The notes beneath the pieces are model-generated. The model made no database searches and was not told the origin of the DNA. It saw nothing but the letters and a program-made list of their open reading frames with translations. A DNA stretch of 64,000 nucleotides from Eretmocerus hayati (taxonomy: Eukaryota; Arthropoda; Insecta; Hymenoptera; Aphelinidae). Below are positions 32,653 through 44,304 of this stretch, in pieces. Numbering within the stretch: position 1 is the stretch's first letter; every line of letters begins with the position of its first letter. Location: contig CM056743.1 in NCBI GenBank assembly GCA_029851415.1, positions 118,202,305 to 118,266,304 on the forward strand, read 5' to 3'. The position numbers and the translations under genes are program-made.

Positions 32653-35287
32653 ATACTTCGACGACGGGGAAATAACGGTATTGATGGATTTGAGAGAATT
32701 TCTGGAACAAACACAGAATTCGAACGGGGCGCGTGTTAAAGTAGGGGGTACACCTGACGATGATGATTATGATCAGTTTCGAGCAGAACGAGTATTCGCG
32801 GAATCCTCGCGATACGACGGACAAATACAAAATAACGAAATACTTAACAAACGAGACACAGATACACGAAACTCTAATGATAATAATACTGAAAAATCTA
32901 CGGGCTTAACTGAGTATACAATGCCGGGAGAATACCCGTGGCCTCTCGTCAGTGATGATGGATTGCAAAGGCGGTTTGATTATAGATCCAGCCAACGGCC
33001 ATTCGGGGGCCAAGATGCTGAGTCGCATAGGTATGATGGCCAGGACTCTTGCTCCATGCATGAGGACATAGGGTCGCGCTTCAGGAATCGGCCTCATAGG
33101 GTCGGTACTGAATTGCATAGGATAAGTAGGCCTATGTTCCGTGATCAGCTCACCGAGAGCGCCGATGCGGAAACGCGAAAGATTGCCCGCCAACGACTTC
33201 CTAACAGTCAAGATGCGGAGATGCATTATTCAAAATCGAATAAGACCGCCGGCCGACCGCTCACCGGGAGCCTTGACGCTGAGATGCATTATTTAAGGAA
33301 ATCAAACCAAATCGAGCGATCCGGAGAGTACGAAAAGCCACGTAAACGTAATATAGAAAAATCGTCGTTTGAAAATCGAACCAAACGACGCTCACGCGGA
33401 CAAAATAGACATTATGACAATGAAAGCGTAGAGGAATCTGACTTTGATGACCAAGCCTATGAAAAACCGCACCGATCCAACCGTTCGCGTCGCGCTAAAT
33501 TTATCAATGAATCTCAACGGAGTAAGAAACACCGACACCCTGAACGATCGTACTCTACAGAGACCGGAACTTCCAATACCGACAGTGACGATGATTCGCA
33601 CGAATACCCGAGAAATTCATCAAAATACGACAGATACAGTCGAGAAGAGACGAGTGACAGGAAATCCGATTCGAACGTTCGAGTTCGCCGTTCAAAATCG
33701 CGAGGAGCGATGGCTCAGTCTAACCCAGATCGCCGGCTAGGATCTAAATTTCGCTTGACGCTCAATCAGGCGTTAAATCAAATTCCTCCTTACGATGGTA
33801 ATCCAGACATGTTAGCACTTTTTTGCCAGTCCGTCAGGTATGTGGTCGACAAGTACGGTCCAGACTCAGAACCGTGGGTTCTTTCAACCCTAGCAAGTAA
33901 ACTCAGGGGTCGCGCAGCCGAGGGTTACACTGCGAGATCGACTCAGTACTCGTCTGTAGAGAGATTATTGGCCGATATGACTAAGCAATACAGCGGGGTA
34001 AGGGGTGTAGACAGAGTATTATCGGAGTTAAAACTAGTACAACAAGGAGAAAATGAAAGTGCAGGAGATAACCGATTGCGCGTTCAAAAACTCCATGGCC
34101 GGTTACTTAATGTCTATGACTCGGATCAAAAACTCAAAAATTGGGAACGAAAGACTTATAAAACCAACGCGGATAGCGAGGCCCTACAGCAATTCATTCT
34201 CGGTCTTTCGGGAGCATTAGAGCACCAAGTCAGATCAACAAATCCCAAAACCTTACGCGAAGCAATCTCAGAGACAATAAATTTCGAGAACCAAACAAGT
34301 GCCCGTTCGGTATCTTCAAGTGTGACTAGCCCTGAGATGAGTAGAGATACGATAGTGGCACTCGTGGATACGCTTGTCGAACAAAAGTTGAGAGAACTGA
34401 CTGTCAATACATCCCAATCAATTGGATCAATATCAGTAAAACGAGCTTCAGTAGCAAGCGAATGCAGGTGTTGTCACGTGAAAAGACATTTCGAGCGTGG
34501 ATGTCCAGAGGAATGGGATACAAAATTTTACAGATATTGTAGGAAAAATGGTCACGATTTGAACGAATGCCGACCATCGATACAATCGATTGACTCGGGC
34601 AAGATTTTCCAAAACGAAGCGCGACAAGACCGGAGCATGAGTCGGTATGACAGTTCAGACGCATCAGTCGACAAAGTGGCGTCAATCCCGACTACCCAAT
34701 ATTCTCGGACATGGGTCGAATGTAATTATTGTCACGTCCAAGGACATTGTAGTGAAGACTGCTCAAAGAAAATCCGAGACTCACAATTTTGTAATTATTG
34801 TCATATACGTGGACACAATTTGAATGAATGTCGCTCTTTAGAAGATGCAATTCAACTAGGTTTCATTTCAAAACGTCAGATAGAGGTAGCACGAAAGCGG
34901 CGGGACATTCCAGCGCGTCACGACTCCTCTTCTGATAGGCCAAGGAGTAGATATAACGCCCGGCGAGGCAACTCTAGATCTGATGCATCATATCACGATG
35001 AGCACAAAAATAGCGGGAATCAAATGACCAATTATGAGGGTAGGAATACGAACTCCTATAGGAATAATTCAGATACTGATCAGAATAATGACACTAAGAG
35101 ACGCGGATATTTTCGCCACAACTACACGAGCCCTTATCTGAGTCATTATAGGGATAATCGCGAAAACAATATGAAAAAGCCACCACGAGCTTTTCTGCTC
35201 AACTATAGACATTCAAAAGATTCCAGACGTCAGAATAACAATGAAAACTTAAATGATGACGGTACAAACTTTTCCAATCAGAATTAA
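32561..35287 (+). CDS. gag: Gag-like polyprotein with zinc knuckles
   Basis: 908 codons without a stop. Residues 1-270 are hydrophilic; about 270-395 is Arg/Ser/Lys-rich (probably RNA-binding). From about 396 a capsid-like region starts (FRLTLNQALNQIPPYDGNPD) and continues through the conserved LRGRAAEGY and FILGLSG segments to about 590. Three nucleocapsid-type zinc-binding motifs follow, near residues 635, 720 and 743 (the clearest being CNYCHIRGHNLNEC, CX2CX4HX4C); the first pair is imperfect, with a tyrosine at one expected cysteine (YRYCRKNGH). Gag proteins package the element RNA into cytoplasmic particles. The length exceeds typical gypsy Gag (roughly 300-500 residues). No protease follows. 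Confidence 0.82.
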   Translation: MAAEVGLQQPGGLHMEIALRDLSRMLTTESEYFDDGEITVLMDLREFLEQTQNSNGARVKVGGTPDDDDYDQFRAERVFAESSRYDGQIQNNEILNKRDTDTRNSNDNNTEKSTGLTEYTMPGEYPWPLVSDDGLQRRFDYRSSQRPFGGQDAESHRYDGQDSCSMHEDIGSRFRNRPHRVGTELHRISRPMFRDQLTESADAETRKIARQRLPNSQDAEMHYSKSNKTAGRPLTGSLDAEMHYLRKSNQIERSGEYEKPRKRNIEKSSFENRTKRRSRGQNRHYDNESVEESDFDDQAYEKPHRSNRSRRAKFINESQRSKKHRHPERSYSTETGTSNTDSDDDSHEYPRNSSKYDRYSREETSDRKSDSNVRVRRSKSRGAMAQSNPDRRLGSKFRLTLNQALNQIPPYDGNPDMLALFCQSVRYVVDKYGPDSEPWVLSTLASKLRGRAAEGYTARSTQYSSVERLLADMTKQYSGVRGVDRVLSELKLVQQGENESAGDNRLRVQKLHGRLLNVYDSDQKLKNWERKTYKTNADSEALQQFILGLSGALEHQVRSTNPKTLREAISETINFENQTSARSVSSSVTSPEMSRDTIVALVDTLVEQKLRELTVNTSQSIGSISVKRASVASECRCCHVKRHFERGCPEEWDTKFYRYCRKNGHDLNECRPSIQSIDSGKIFQNEARQDRSMSRYDSSDASVDKVASIPTTQYSRTWVECNYCHVQGHCSEDCSKKIRDSQFCNYCHIRGHNLNECRSLEDAIQLGFISKRQIEVARKRRDIPARHDSSSDRPRSRYNARRGNSRSDASYHDEHKNSGNQMTNYEGRNTNSYRNNSDTDQNNDTKRRGYFRHNYTSPYLSHYRDNRENNMKKPPRAFLLNYRHSKDSRRQNNNENLNDDGTNFSNQN

Positions 35288-35540
35288 AAGAGCAATCATC
35301 TCACGAGAAATCGCGTGGAGGAAATTCAGTAACGCCCCATGAACATCATCATGACGGGCACATCGACTAGATGGATGTCGAGAGCGCTCAGTTCAATTGT
35401 TAAACCTCAGCTGACAAATTTTCTTATGGCTGAAAATCCCTTCTTTCAGGAATTATTCGAATGCTTGAGATCTATAATGTATAAACCATGCAGATATTAG
35501 AAATAGACTGAAATCAGCACGTCTTCTTCCCAGTCATTGT
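35288..35540. other. Spacer downstream of gag
   Basis: Where pol would be expected, I see no protease or reverse transcriptase motif in any plus-strand frame. Confidence 0.5.
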
Positions 35541-35544
35541 GTGG

Positions 35545-36045
35545 TTAGAAACTACGCATATTTTGGGCAATTATCGGAAAGGTTAGAACCCACGATGAAA
35601 CAGAGAGTAATGTGGTTATAACCCATTCACTCTGCAGTTGAATTATTTGAAAGGTTAGGTACTGCTGAAGAAGAGTGATGTGGTTAGAACCCACTCACTC
35701 ATCAGTTGGATTATTTAGAAGGTTAGAGCTTGATAGAATAGAGAGCAATGTGGTTAGAACCCACTCACTCTCCAGTTAAATTGTTTGGAAGGTTAGGTAC
35801 TACTGAAATAGAGTAATGTGGTTAGAATCCACTCACTCTTGAGTCAGATTATTAGGAAGGTCAGAACCCATTTTGGAACAGAGAGCAATGTGAGTAGAAC
35901 CCACTCACTCTCGAGTTAGATTATTAGAAAGGTTAGAACTCACTGAAATAGAGTAATGTGGTTAGAACCCACTCAGTCATCAGTTAAATTGTTTGTGCGA
36001 TTAGAACATACTAGAACAGCAAGCAATGTAGCCAGAACACACAAA
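35545..36045 (+). repeat. Tandem array of about 69-bp units
   Basis: Six to seven units built around ATGTGGTTAGAACCCACTCA, repeating near 35610, 35677, 35747, 35815, 35887 and 35957. The unit also contains a TTAGAAAGGTTAGAAC-like stretch and alternating GAACAGAGAGCA / GAAATAGAGTA segments. Non-coding. Confidence 0.85.
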
Positions 36046-37344
36046 CTTTGTGATTTTTCAAGGGACTGGAATCCCGTAATAGTGGATAAATGAGCGGCTC
36101 AGATGAGAATACGTGCCACTGATGCCTGCAAAGCAACAAACAAGATTGAAAAGAAACAAAGCTAGATATTTGTGATGATGAATTTTGGAATCCTGTAGGT
36201 TTTTAGGAGAAGACATCTTCTCAGAACTAGTCATGCTGTTGGACTCTTGGCGGTAAGGGTACTCAAGGCGGTAAGCATAGTAGTGAGACCCACAACGAGA
36301 TGGGATATATGATTGGAGGTTCACCACATAGAAAGAAAAACTATAAAATGAATACACCTGAGAACTATGGAGTCTTGGATGCAATTTTGCTAAGGTTTAT
36401 ACGCAGATTAATTGTCACATGAGTTATCAACGAGAACTGAGCTCATCAAATAATGAACGTGGTCAAAAATACACCCAACAAATGAAATGCGAACAATCTA
36501 TTGAGATTATAAACAGCGGATGATATAAGTATTTTCTGGAGATAACGCATTTGGCTCAGACAGAATAATCCATCGTGGAATCATTTAATTGATAATTAAT
36601 GTAAGATCTCGAGTTATTCGGTGACTACGGAAGCTCCTAATGGAAATCAATGTCTAAGATGGATAGGAATACGCTATACCCCCTGAACTCATGAATTCTC
36701 AAAATATCTAGTAGCCTTAGCCACTAGTCGGGACAAATAAAACGAGATCTATCGTGGCAAAATCAATATTCATGCATGTACAGTTCGTTGTGAGATTCAA
36801 TTCATCTCTTTATTGCGATTTGATTCATTTCTGTGATAAATAGTATATAAAACTTCTTCAAATACTTCCTTGTAACAAACACTCATTCGGACGAACGGGA
36901 ATTCATTGTTCTCCCCATAAATTGCGTTTAAAATAATCATATTAAATCTTGTCGAGTGAGATTGACTCATATGTGAATTCACCAAAGGAAAAATGGATGT
37001 GGGATTCAAACGATTGATTACCTTACTCATCAATAATAAAAAGGGAAGCAAGCTCATCTGGTTTTTGTGAGAACCAATGATAATTTGGACGCATTAGTTA
37101 CGTCAAAGTTGCGGGAAAATTTTATACGAACAAAATAATACAATAAAGCAGCAGAAAATATGTCGGTGGATGTTCCATGTCCCTTTCACAAGTTCTTTAG
37201 GTTCTAACAGTCTAGAAAATCTGCTTCACTGACGATTTCCCCAGCTCTGTAAGTCGTTAATGAGCCAGCTCACAGAGATGCTTGAGGTATCGAGTTGAAC
37301 TCAAAAGTGGTGACTTGAGTCAGGCGCTGTATCTTCAGGATACA
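36046..37344. other. No gene recognised (interior of the large element)
   Basis: AT-rich. The short open frames on both strands carry no recognised motif. Confidence 0.45.
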
Positions 37345-37602
37345 CAGAACGCTATACAGCGTGGATATATTTGTGCAGGTGATGGCCAAAACAGTACTCA
37401 TAAGAGAGTGTGACTGGAGTATCTGCTGGGGCGAATCATCTCGCTTACGAAAATTAAATCAGTGTTTCTCGATAGAACGCTGAATAGCGTGGATATATTA
37501 GTGCAGATGATGGCCAAAACAGTGCTCATAAAAGAGTGTGACTGAAGTATCTGCTGGGGTGAATCATCTCGCTCACGGAAATTAAATCAGTGTTTTTCGA
37601 TA
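37345..37602 (+). repeat. Two tandem copies of a 136-bp unit
   Basis: GCGTGGATATATTTGTGCAG at about 37359 and GCGTGGATATATTAGTGCAG at about 37493 open two units that match closely through ATTAAATCAGTGTTTYTCGAT. Non-coding. Confidence 0.85.
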
Positions 37603-38998
37603 TTACTTGGTCGCGAATCTCGCCACAATGAAAATATAAAACGCCAGGTAATTTTACCGCAGACCCAAAGGGTGATTGCGGAAAATGAAGCTGCTGGAGA
37701 TGGGATAAATCGACAGTAAAACAGAACTAACAATATACTAATCTGACTCCAAAATATTCCAAATAACTCAACCTTCAAGAGAAGTGGATTATTCACACTC
37801 TATATTCCTCTGGTTGCCGCGCGGAGTAGAATACCAATATTTATATCAACATGATATGTTATTGGGAGAAATAGAGTACGAAGATTCGATGTAGCTTCAT
37901 CGCAAAGCAGCTGAAAAAGCTAGCTCGATGTTGCAGACAAATTTCGATTGATCTACCAATTAATCACTAGCCAAGTTTGTTTTAGCACTCGTGGGAAGAT
38001 CCGGGTCTTTGCCACAAACAATACTAGAGAGACGAACCAATAATCTCACCTCCATTCATTTGGTGAACAAAATTATAACTTACCAGTCCACGGGAGTTTG
38101 AATCAGAGAGATTGTTCGATTCTTTCAGAAATCTTTGGAAACTAGATTTCAGAATTTCTTCTCGTCCATTCTAATCAAGTTAATGAGTGCGATAATATTG
38201 GCCTATAATTTCGAAATTCAAAAAAAAATATCTAGTAATTTTTCCGTCATGATCCTGAGAAATGGGGATCAATATCATGTCTTACGGGAAAACACGCTGG
38301 AAGTAAGTGACCAAATTTTGTTGAGGGATTATGAAACTTACATTCGAGGGCAACATACGCAAATGTTCTTCGTTCATGAACGTCTACAGGGGATTTAAAC
38401 TCGATTTTTTTTTCAAATGCGGCGAACGGACGCCGCATCTATCTCAATTCATTTTTCCAGTTGTCGGTGATCTACATATACATTACAAAATCACAGATCC
38501 TACGAGGATTGAATATTATAGATGGCTCCTCGCGCTTATACTCATCATGTTCGAAACAAGTAATGGATCATTCCAAAACTCATTTCAGAACTAACGAAGG
38601 AGGGAAAAATATTATTTCGTATGGTTTGATTCACCTTGATTGATCTTTGGTTCGAAAAAAATCAAATTATCGAGACCTTCCAGGATTAATTTAACGTACA
38701 AATACATTCGAAAATGTTTCCAACGATGCAAATTGAATGAGATAGAGGAATTGGTCTGAAGTTGCATATTGAAAGGGCTGCAAATATGATGTTCTGGAGA
38801 AGGTTCGAATTTCCATTAATGTACTTACGGAGCAGAGAATAGTCACGCTCAAATCAATCCGATAGGTTCTATACGAATTCTCACTCACGTATCATGAAAA
38901 TGCTTCAAACTAAACCGGGTCAATAATCATATTCTTCAATTTATACTCGAAGCACGTTTATGGCTCAGCTCTCCACGCTATACTCCAGGTGCGCCTCT
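37603..38998. other. No gene recognised (interior of the large element)
   Basis: No recognised coding motif. The last 60 bp (GAAGCACGTTTATGGCTCAG) recur in modified form at about 40765 on the far side of the following insertion. Confidence 0.4.
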
Positions 38999-39056
38999 GG
39001 GAGTCGATTTTAAACTCTGGCCGTGGCCGCTAGACCACTCACAAGACTCACACTGG

Positions 39057-39108
39057 TCGCGTGACCAGCGCGGACACGCTTATATGCGTGTCCGCGCTGG
39101 TCACGCGA
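39057..39108. repeat. Perfect 23-bp-arm hairpin
   Basis: TCGCGTGACCAGCGCGGACA with CGC pairs exactly with 39086-39108 around the six-base loop TTATAT. The motif CTGGTCRCG also occurs at the right end of the element (CACACGACCAGTGTGA). It could be a protein-binding or regulatory structure of the element. Confidence 0.88.
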
Positions 39109-39118
39109 CTGTTATGAA

Positions 39119-39454
39119 TTATTGGTCGGGATTTTGCGTAGGAGGCACCAGAGGTGTGCGAGTAGCATTTAGCTCGCTCTGCAACAACTGACTCTGCTCG
39201 GTGTTCTGCGTCTGGTCCTGTGCTGCGTCAGGCTGTTGGTTCTGACCTACCTGGGGTACGTAACGCAGAGTGCCCAATAGGGCAAGGCGTCTGGCCTGCT
39301 GTAAGCCGTAGCAATTACGGCAGCTGCATCGATTGACCTGAGGCGCAGGGCGCTCCTCGCCCTTCGTCATCTTGACGAACGCGGCGCTAAGGGCTAGCAA
39401 CTCTGGGCGTAGGGTTCGCTGCCTGACAAAGGTATAAATACCAAGAAGCAACAC
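39119..39454 (-). CDS. Unrecognised 111-codon frame in the inverted-repeat element
   Basis: Starts MLLLGIYTFVRQ, has a short hydrophobic N-terminus, then a cysteine cluster (VNRCSCRNCYG) and a Gln/Asn/Pro-rich tail. It ends 10 bp inside the hairpin. I do not recognise the protein. A longer overlapping frame lies at 39394-39798 on the same strand. It may be a remnant of the element's gene, but coding status is uncertain. Confidence 0.3.
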   Translation of the reverse strand: MLLLGIYTFVRQRTLRPELLALSAAFVKMTKGEERPAPQVNRCSCRNCYGLQQARRLALLGTLRYVPQVGQNQQPDAAQDQTQNTEQSQLLQSELNATRTPLVPPTQNPDQ

Positions 39455-39819
39455 AATGATATAACTCTCGTATATGATGACCGTTTATTGCGTGTAAATA
39501 CAGTGGTTATAATATGCACGTGATAGGTGTGCTTATTAGCGGTAGGCAACCAACTAACTCGCCCGCGCTGGATGCGCACCCTTATATAGCCGCGGTGCTG
39601 TGGCGTGGTGTGTTGACGTGATCCCACCATGCCTGATGTAGCCAGTCCCATTATCGGCACGCCTTTGGGGCCACCCACGTGCCGCATGCCGTTCCGTGAT
39701 GTGCTCCACCTCTCCCTGGTGTGTACTGCCCATTGGCTCTGAGCAACGGCGACGTCACGGCACACTAATGCCGCCCAGCTGTCAGCCATCATTGTCACCG
39801 CACCCCCGCCGTACCGCCT

Positions 39820-40090
39820 GTTATGTGCGCAATGACCTCGTACTTGTTGACTCAGCGCTGTGGCGGTGTTGTGGCGCAGGCCACTCTGCTATGTACGCAG
39901 CAGTACTGTGTGATGTGTGCCGCCGCTGCCGCTATGTGCGTAATGACCTCGGCCTGTTGTGGCGACGTTATGGCGCAGGCCGCTCTGCTATGTACGCAGC
40001 AGTACTGTGTGAGGTGTACCGCCGCTGCTGCTATATGCGCAATGACCTCGGTCTATTGTGGCGACGCTGTGACATGGCGTTGTATAGCTG
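39820..40090 (+). repeat. Tandem repeats, about 100-111 bp
   Basis: Two and a half units, each beginning TATGTGCGYAATGACCTCG (at about 39822, 39933 and 40033) and containing TCTGCTATGTACGCAGCAGT. GC-rich and open in several frames because stop codons are rare, so the apparent Cys/Ala-rich proteins are not accepted. The 40140-40210 stretch repeats parts again (GTATAGCTGTCAATCACTGC). Confidence 0.8.
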
Positions 40091-40741
40091 TCAATCACTG
40101 CCGTTGGTATGCCTTTCACCCGCCGCCTGTTGACTCAGAGTAGTGGCGACGCTGTGGCGTCGCGTCGTATAGCTGTCAATCACTGCCATCGTTATGCCAC
40201 CTCGTTACTGCGTGTGACCCTTGCTGCTCGTTAGTACAGCTGCGTGACCTCGGCGTATTGCGTCGCCATTGCTCGCGATTAATGCTGCTTGCTATGCGCA
40301 CTTGTGTCGTATGCCGCCTGCCGTCTGCGTCGCGCCCGCGTTGAGTGCGTAGTGGCCTTGACGCAATGTGTCATCGTACCATGTGAGCCAAGCCGCCCCT
40401 TACGTACGCCATGTGTGCAGCTGTTTGATGTACTGCGCCTGATTATGATGTACCTTGTTCCTGCTGAATGTACCTGTAACAGGAGGCCCGGGGCCTCATA
40501 CTCTCTCAGATCGTCTCTCATCAATCCCTGGCCCGTTTCCGGGTCCAGGCCGTACGTCTGGCGCTCAATGATCAACCCGCGCATGCTCTATTGTGCCTGC
40601 CCGTGGCTGCCTTATTGTAGACACATCACGTGGTAAATTGTATCCTTATGAGTAAATTTTTGTAGTGCCCACTATACTCATATATCACACGACCAGTGTG
40701 AGTGGTCTAGCGGCCACGGCCAGAGTTTAAAATCGACCCCC

Positions 40742-41480
40742 TGGCACAATTCTCCATGCTATACTCGAAGCGCGACTATGGCTCAGCTCTCCATACTATA
40801 TTCGAAGCGTACCTCGGGCTAGGCTTTTGTGAAGTTGTGTGCGTAATACACGGATGATATAGGAGAAAGTCAAGAATTCTAGAAAGCTCTATATCAATAA
40901 TTAAAAGGAGTAAAATTGGATTTTGGTAGGAGGTTTTCAGTTTTTCTGTGGAGGTTAATGTAATACGGAATTTCGGTGATAGTTATACTAAATGAATACT
41001 TTTCTTGTTGAGACCTCGTGTAGGAATCTTATTCATTCTCTGACTGTCACATGTAAATTTGAAGTTCATTCCAGGTATGTTTTCCGCGGACAGCTCTGTT
41101 AAATCTCTTGTGAAAGTAAGAAAAGGTCATCAACCTCATTGATCATCTGCAGTATCACAATGGAGTCACTTGCTCGTTTTAAATAATACTCAAATCTTGG
41201 ATTCTCAGATAATAGGAAGTAGCTCATCTAGTTTTTTTACTTGTTTCCAGTGATATCATAAAGCTACTTAGTATGTAAAAAGCATAAGAATTGAGTTGAG
41301 TTCTGACAGTGTTTTCTCCAAAAGCAGTGATCCGAGAGCTTTGTACATATAATTTTCACTGTTAATATGAAGTACAATCACTTCTACAAACATGCTAGTT
41401 GCCTCTACACATAAATCTCAAATTTGATTAAGATGACAGATCAACCCAGATATCACTGCATCACAAAACATGTTTTGGTA
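40742..41480. other. No gene recognised (interior of the large element)
   Basis: Starts with the flank duplication mentioned for the previous element, then AT-rich DNA without motif. Confidence 0.4.
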
Positions 41481-41484
41481 AAAA

Positions 41485-42890
41485 AAAAAAAAAAAGTATG
41501 AAAGACAAATTTTTACAAAAATCAGCATTAGCTCAAAAGTGACCATACTACATCATTCTCTAGGGGAATCTATTCTACAATACAACATTTCAACTCTCTA
41601 AGTTGAACAGTGGAGCCAAAACATCGATATATAGCATGGCATTTAGCACCGATCTCTTCGGAAAGTGCAGTTTAGGTCTTGGGAGACAGAATTCCTTTAA
41701 GAAAAGATGAGATCCTTGTCTGTACATAATGGATTGCCTTAGAACATACCCTATTGGATTACAAAATTTGAGGATGATTAAATCAATTTCCAAGAAACTA
41801 GGCAGTCTAGCATTTTTAAGGGAGAATGAGTCTGAGAGACAAGTTTTTCGAAAATTCAGCGTTAGCTCAAGACTAACCATACTACATCATCTCTTATGAG
41901 AATCTACACTGTTATACAAAATTTCAGCTCAACAAGTTGAACAGTGAGCCCAGGACATCAATATATAGCATTGCAGTTAGCACCAATATCTTCGTAAAGT
42001 GGAATTTAGATCTTGAGAGACAGAATTTCTTTCAGAACTAATCAGATGCTTGTCTGTACACAATGAGTTGCCTTAAAATATACCATACCAGGTTGCAAAA
42101 GTTGAGAATAGTTGGATCAATAATCAAAGAGCTAGGTAGTTTAACATTTTTCTCTAATCGTTCCCAGAGGGAAGTGAGAATAGGTGTTCACGACAACTTT
42201 TTGGAAAAATCAGCGTTGGCTCAAAGACTTACCATACTACATTATCTCTTATGAGATTCTACGCTGTCATACAAAATTTCAGCTCTCTAAGTTGAACAGT
42301 GAGGCCAGGACATCAATATATAGCATTGCAGTTAGCACCGGTATCTTCGTAAAGTGCAATTTAGATCTTGGAAGACAGAATTCCTTCCAGAACTAATTAG
42401 ATACTCGTCTGTACACAATGAGTTGCCTTGAAACATACTATATCATATTACCAAAGTTGAGAATTGTTGGATGAATGATCCAGGAGCTAGGCAGATTAGC
42501 ATTTTTCCTTACTCGTTCCCAAAGGGAAGTGAGAATGGGTCTGAAAGACAAGTTTTTTGAAGATTCAGCAGTAGCCCAAAACTGATCATACTACATCTTT
42601 CTCTATGGGGATCTATACTACCATACAAAATTTCAACTCTCTAAGTAAAAAATTGAGGCCAGGACACCCAGATATGGAATTGCAAGTACCACCGATATCT
42701 TCGTAAATTGCAGTTTAGGTCTTGGGAGTCAGAATTCCTTTCAGAAAAGATGAGACCCTCGTCTGTACATAATGGATTGCCTTGGAACATACTCTATCAG
42801 ATTACAAAATTTGAGGGTGATAGGATCAATTTTCAAGGAGCTAGGCAGTCTAGCATTTTCCTTATTCGTTCCCAGCCACCTGACCCAAAA
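41485..42890 (+). repeat. Tandem array of about 334-355-bp units, four copies
   Basis: Units aligned on TTAGCACCGATATCTTCG begin near 41643, 41977, 42332 and 42683. Each also contains CATACTACATCATTCTCT, ACAAAATTTCARCTCTCTAA, GAATTCCTTTCAGAA, CTTGTCTGTACATAATG and GAGCTAGGCAGTCTAGCATT. Copies differ by substitutions. It is a satellite-like block inside the large LTR element. Non-coding. Confidence 0.88.
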
Positions 42891-43375
42891 ATTTGGATAT
42901 TTTGGCAAGAAATTTTTGTGTCAAGGATTGAGGCTTTGTGGAGATCTTAACCTTGAACCGAAGGCTAAAATACACCAAGAGGACCCATAGATAGGTCCAA
43001 CTGTGACATATTTTAGGTGTAACACAATTTACAAGACATATGGAGAATTACCGAATAACGAGTTTTGAGGACAACTGTGTGGAAACACATTGAAAATGTG
43101 TTAAGGAATCCATCAAAGCACATAAGATGAGCCAATTTAGAATAAATTGAATATACAAAGAGTATTTGACACAAGTTCACAGTGGTGAATTAGTCTGAGG
43201 AAATTTTTAAAGTGAAACAACAAAATATCAAATAATGGCAAAGACCCTTTAATGCACATTAGTATAGCGTCCTCACCTTATACTTGGACATTTTACTTGC
43301 ATTTACATGCGTGTAAAAATATCACCAGCGCTGGTGACCAGTGGTGAGTTTGCAAAATCTAGAGGCACTAAAACG
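42891..43375. other. No gene recognised
   Basis: AT-rich interior of the large element, up to the target duplication of the gypsy insertion. Confidence 0.4.
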
Positions 43376-43380
43376 GAGAG

Positions 43381-43616
43381 TGTTGTGTACTAAATGATGA
43401 TAGCACGCAGTTTCACTATATAACTATATTTATTTGTAACTACAACTTTGGAGTACAAGACTATAGGATAAGGGGTCTTACTTATACGGTGGTATAGTAC
43501 GTTCTGCTCTCTCAAGCCGCGCTTACATATGGGCTGCGGTGGTGGCAGCACTATGCAGGGATGCACACTTACATACACATATGCACAGCTCAAGCAGCTG
43601 GTGTGAATACATTACA
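43381..43616 (-). repeat. 3' LTR of the gypsy element
   Basis: Identical in length to 48162-48397, with one visible difference (CCGCG against TCGCG near 43519). On the plus strand it begins TGTTGTGTACTAAATG and ends AATACATTACA. Confidence 0.93.
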
Positions 43617-43627
43617 TTCCTCCACCC
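43617..43627 (-). other. Polypurine tract of the gypsy element
   Basis: On the minus strand GGGTGGAGGAA directly precedes the 3' LTR, the expected site for second-strand priming. Confidence 0.75.
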
Positions 43628-43659
43628 ATAGCTTTGACATCTCTATTTTAATATTTCTA

Positions 43660-44304
43660 TTACACATTGTATAATTGCCTTGGTTTGACTTGTCTAGTGG
43701 ATCTTCTTAGAGGAACATGAATCTGTTCAATGGATTTATTCTTTGGAAGTGATTCTACGTTACTTTTACTGTTATGATTTTTAGGTGAATTAGAAATGTT
43801 AGGATCCACTGGAGAAGTTACATTGACTGTGCTTTGAGTTATATTTGTGTTATCAGAATCAGGCTCTATTACAGAAGTGTGGCTTTTTGGATGGCTTGAT
43901 TTGGTATTCGAAGGCTCTCGATTAGCTTCAATTTCATTCAGTTCTAAGTTACAAGATCTAATTTGATCAGTATGTCTTTTCCATACTCTATTATCATCAG
44001 TACAAACAGTGTAGGTTACAGGACTGTGTTTATCAATTATTTTTGCTTGTTTCCAATTTCCAGTGGAATAATCTTTTGCCATAACAACTTCATTTTGGTC
44101 AAAGCTTATGTTCCTATTGCCTCTGAAATATTTTTCTTGGTCACTTTGTTTTTTCTCAACTCTATCTTTAACTTGAGCCTTCAATAAATCAAATCTATTC
44201 CTAAACTTCCTACCTACTTGCAATTCTGATGGACTCACTCCAGTAGTACAGTGAGGCGTAGATCTGTAATGAAATAAATATTTGGCCAGCGCTTCTCTAC
44301 GGTT
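43660..44304 (-). pseudogene. gypsy pol, C-terminal tail after the second stop
   Basis: In the same frame as the integrase, after the TAG at 44305-44307. It starts with the end of the integrase core (about 22 codons, including YLFHYRSTPHCTTG) and then a C-terminal domain (MSPSELQVGRK, VVMAKDYSTGNWKQAKI, VWKRHTDQIR) of the kind that follows gypsy integrase cores and contacts DNA or chromatin. It ends with a Ser/Asn-rich segment and RRSTRQVKPRQLYNV, 44 bp from the LTR. Intact in itself but separated from the catalytic part by the stop. Confidence 0.75.

Larger units (their letters stand above)
38999..40741. mobile_element. Terminal-inverted-repeat element, 1.74 kb, family unknown
   Basis: The left end GGGAGTCGATTTTAAACTCT continues TGGCCGTGGCCGCTAGACC; the right end, read on the opposite strand, is GGGGGTCGATTTTAAACTCT followed by the same sequence. 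The repeats are about 43 bp with one or two mismatches. It is much richer in GC than its surroundings. A perfect 23-bp-arm hairpin lies just inside the left end. There is a tandem array in the middle and a cysteine-containing frame on the minus strand. No transposase is recognised and no clean duplication is seen. A tandem-like 45-bp sequence on both flanks blurs the target site. Confidence 0.62.

Noticed and set aside
39823..40143. Cys/Ala-rich proteins around 40 kb
   Set aside because: Several overlapping frames are open because the GC-rich tandem repeat lacks stops; no family motif.
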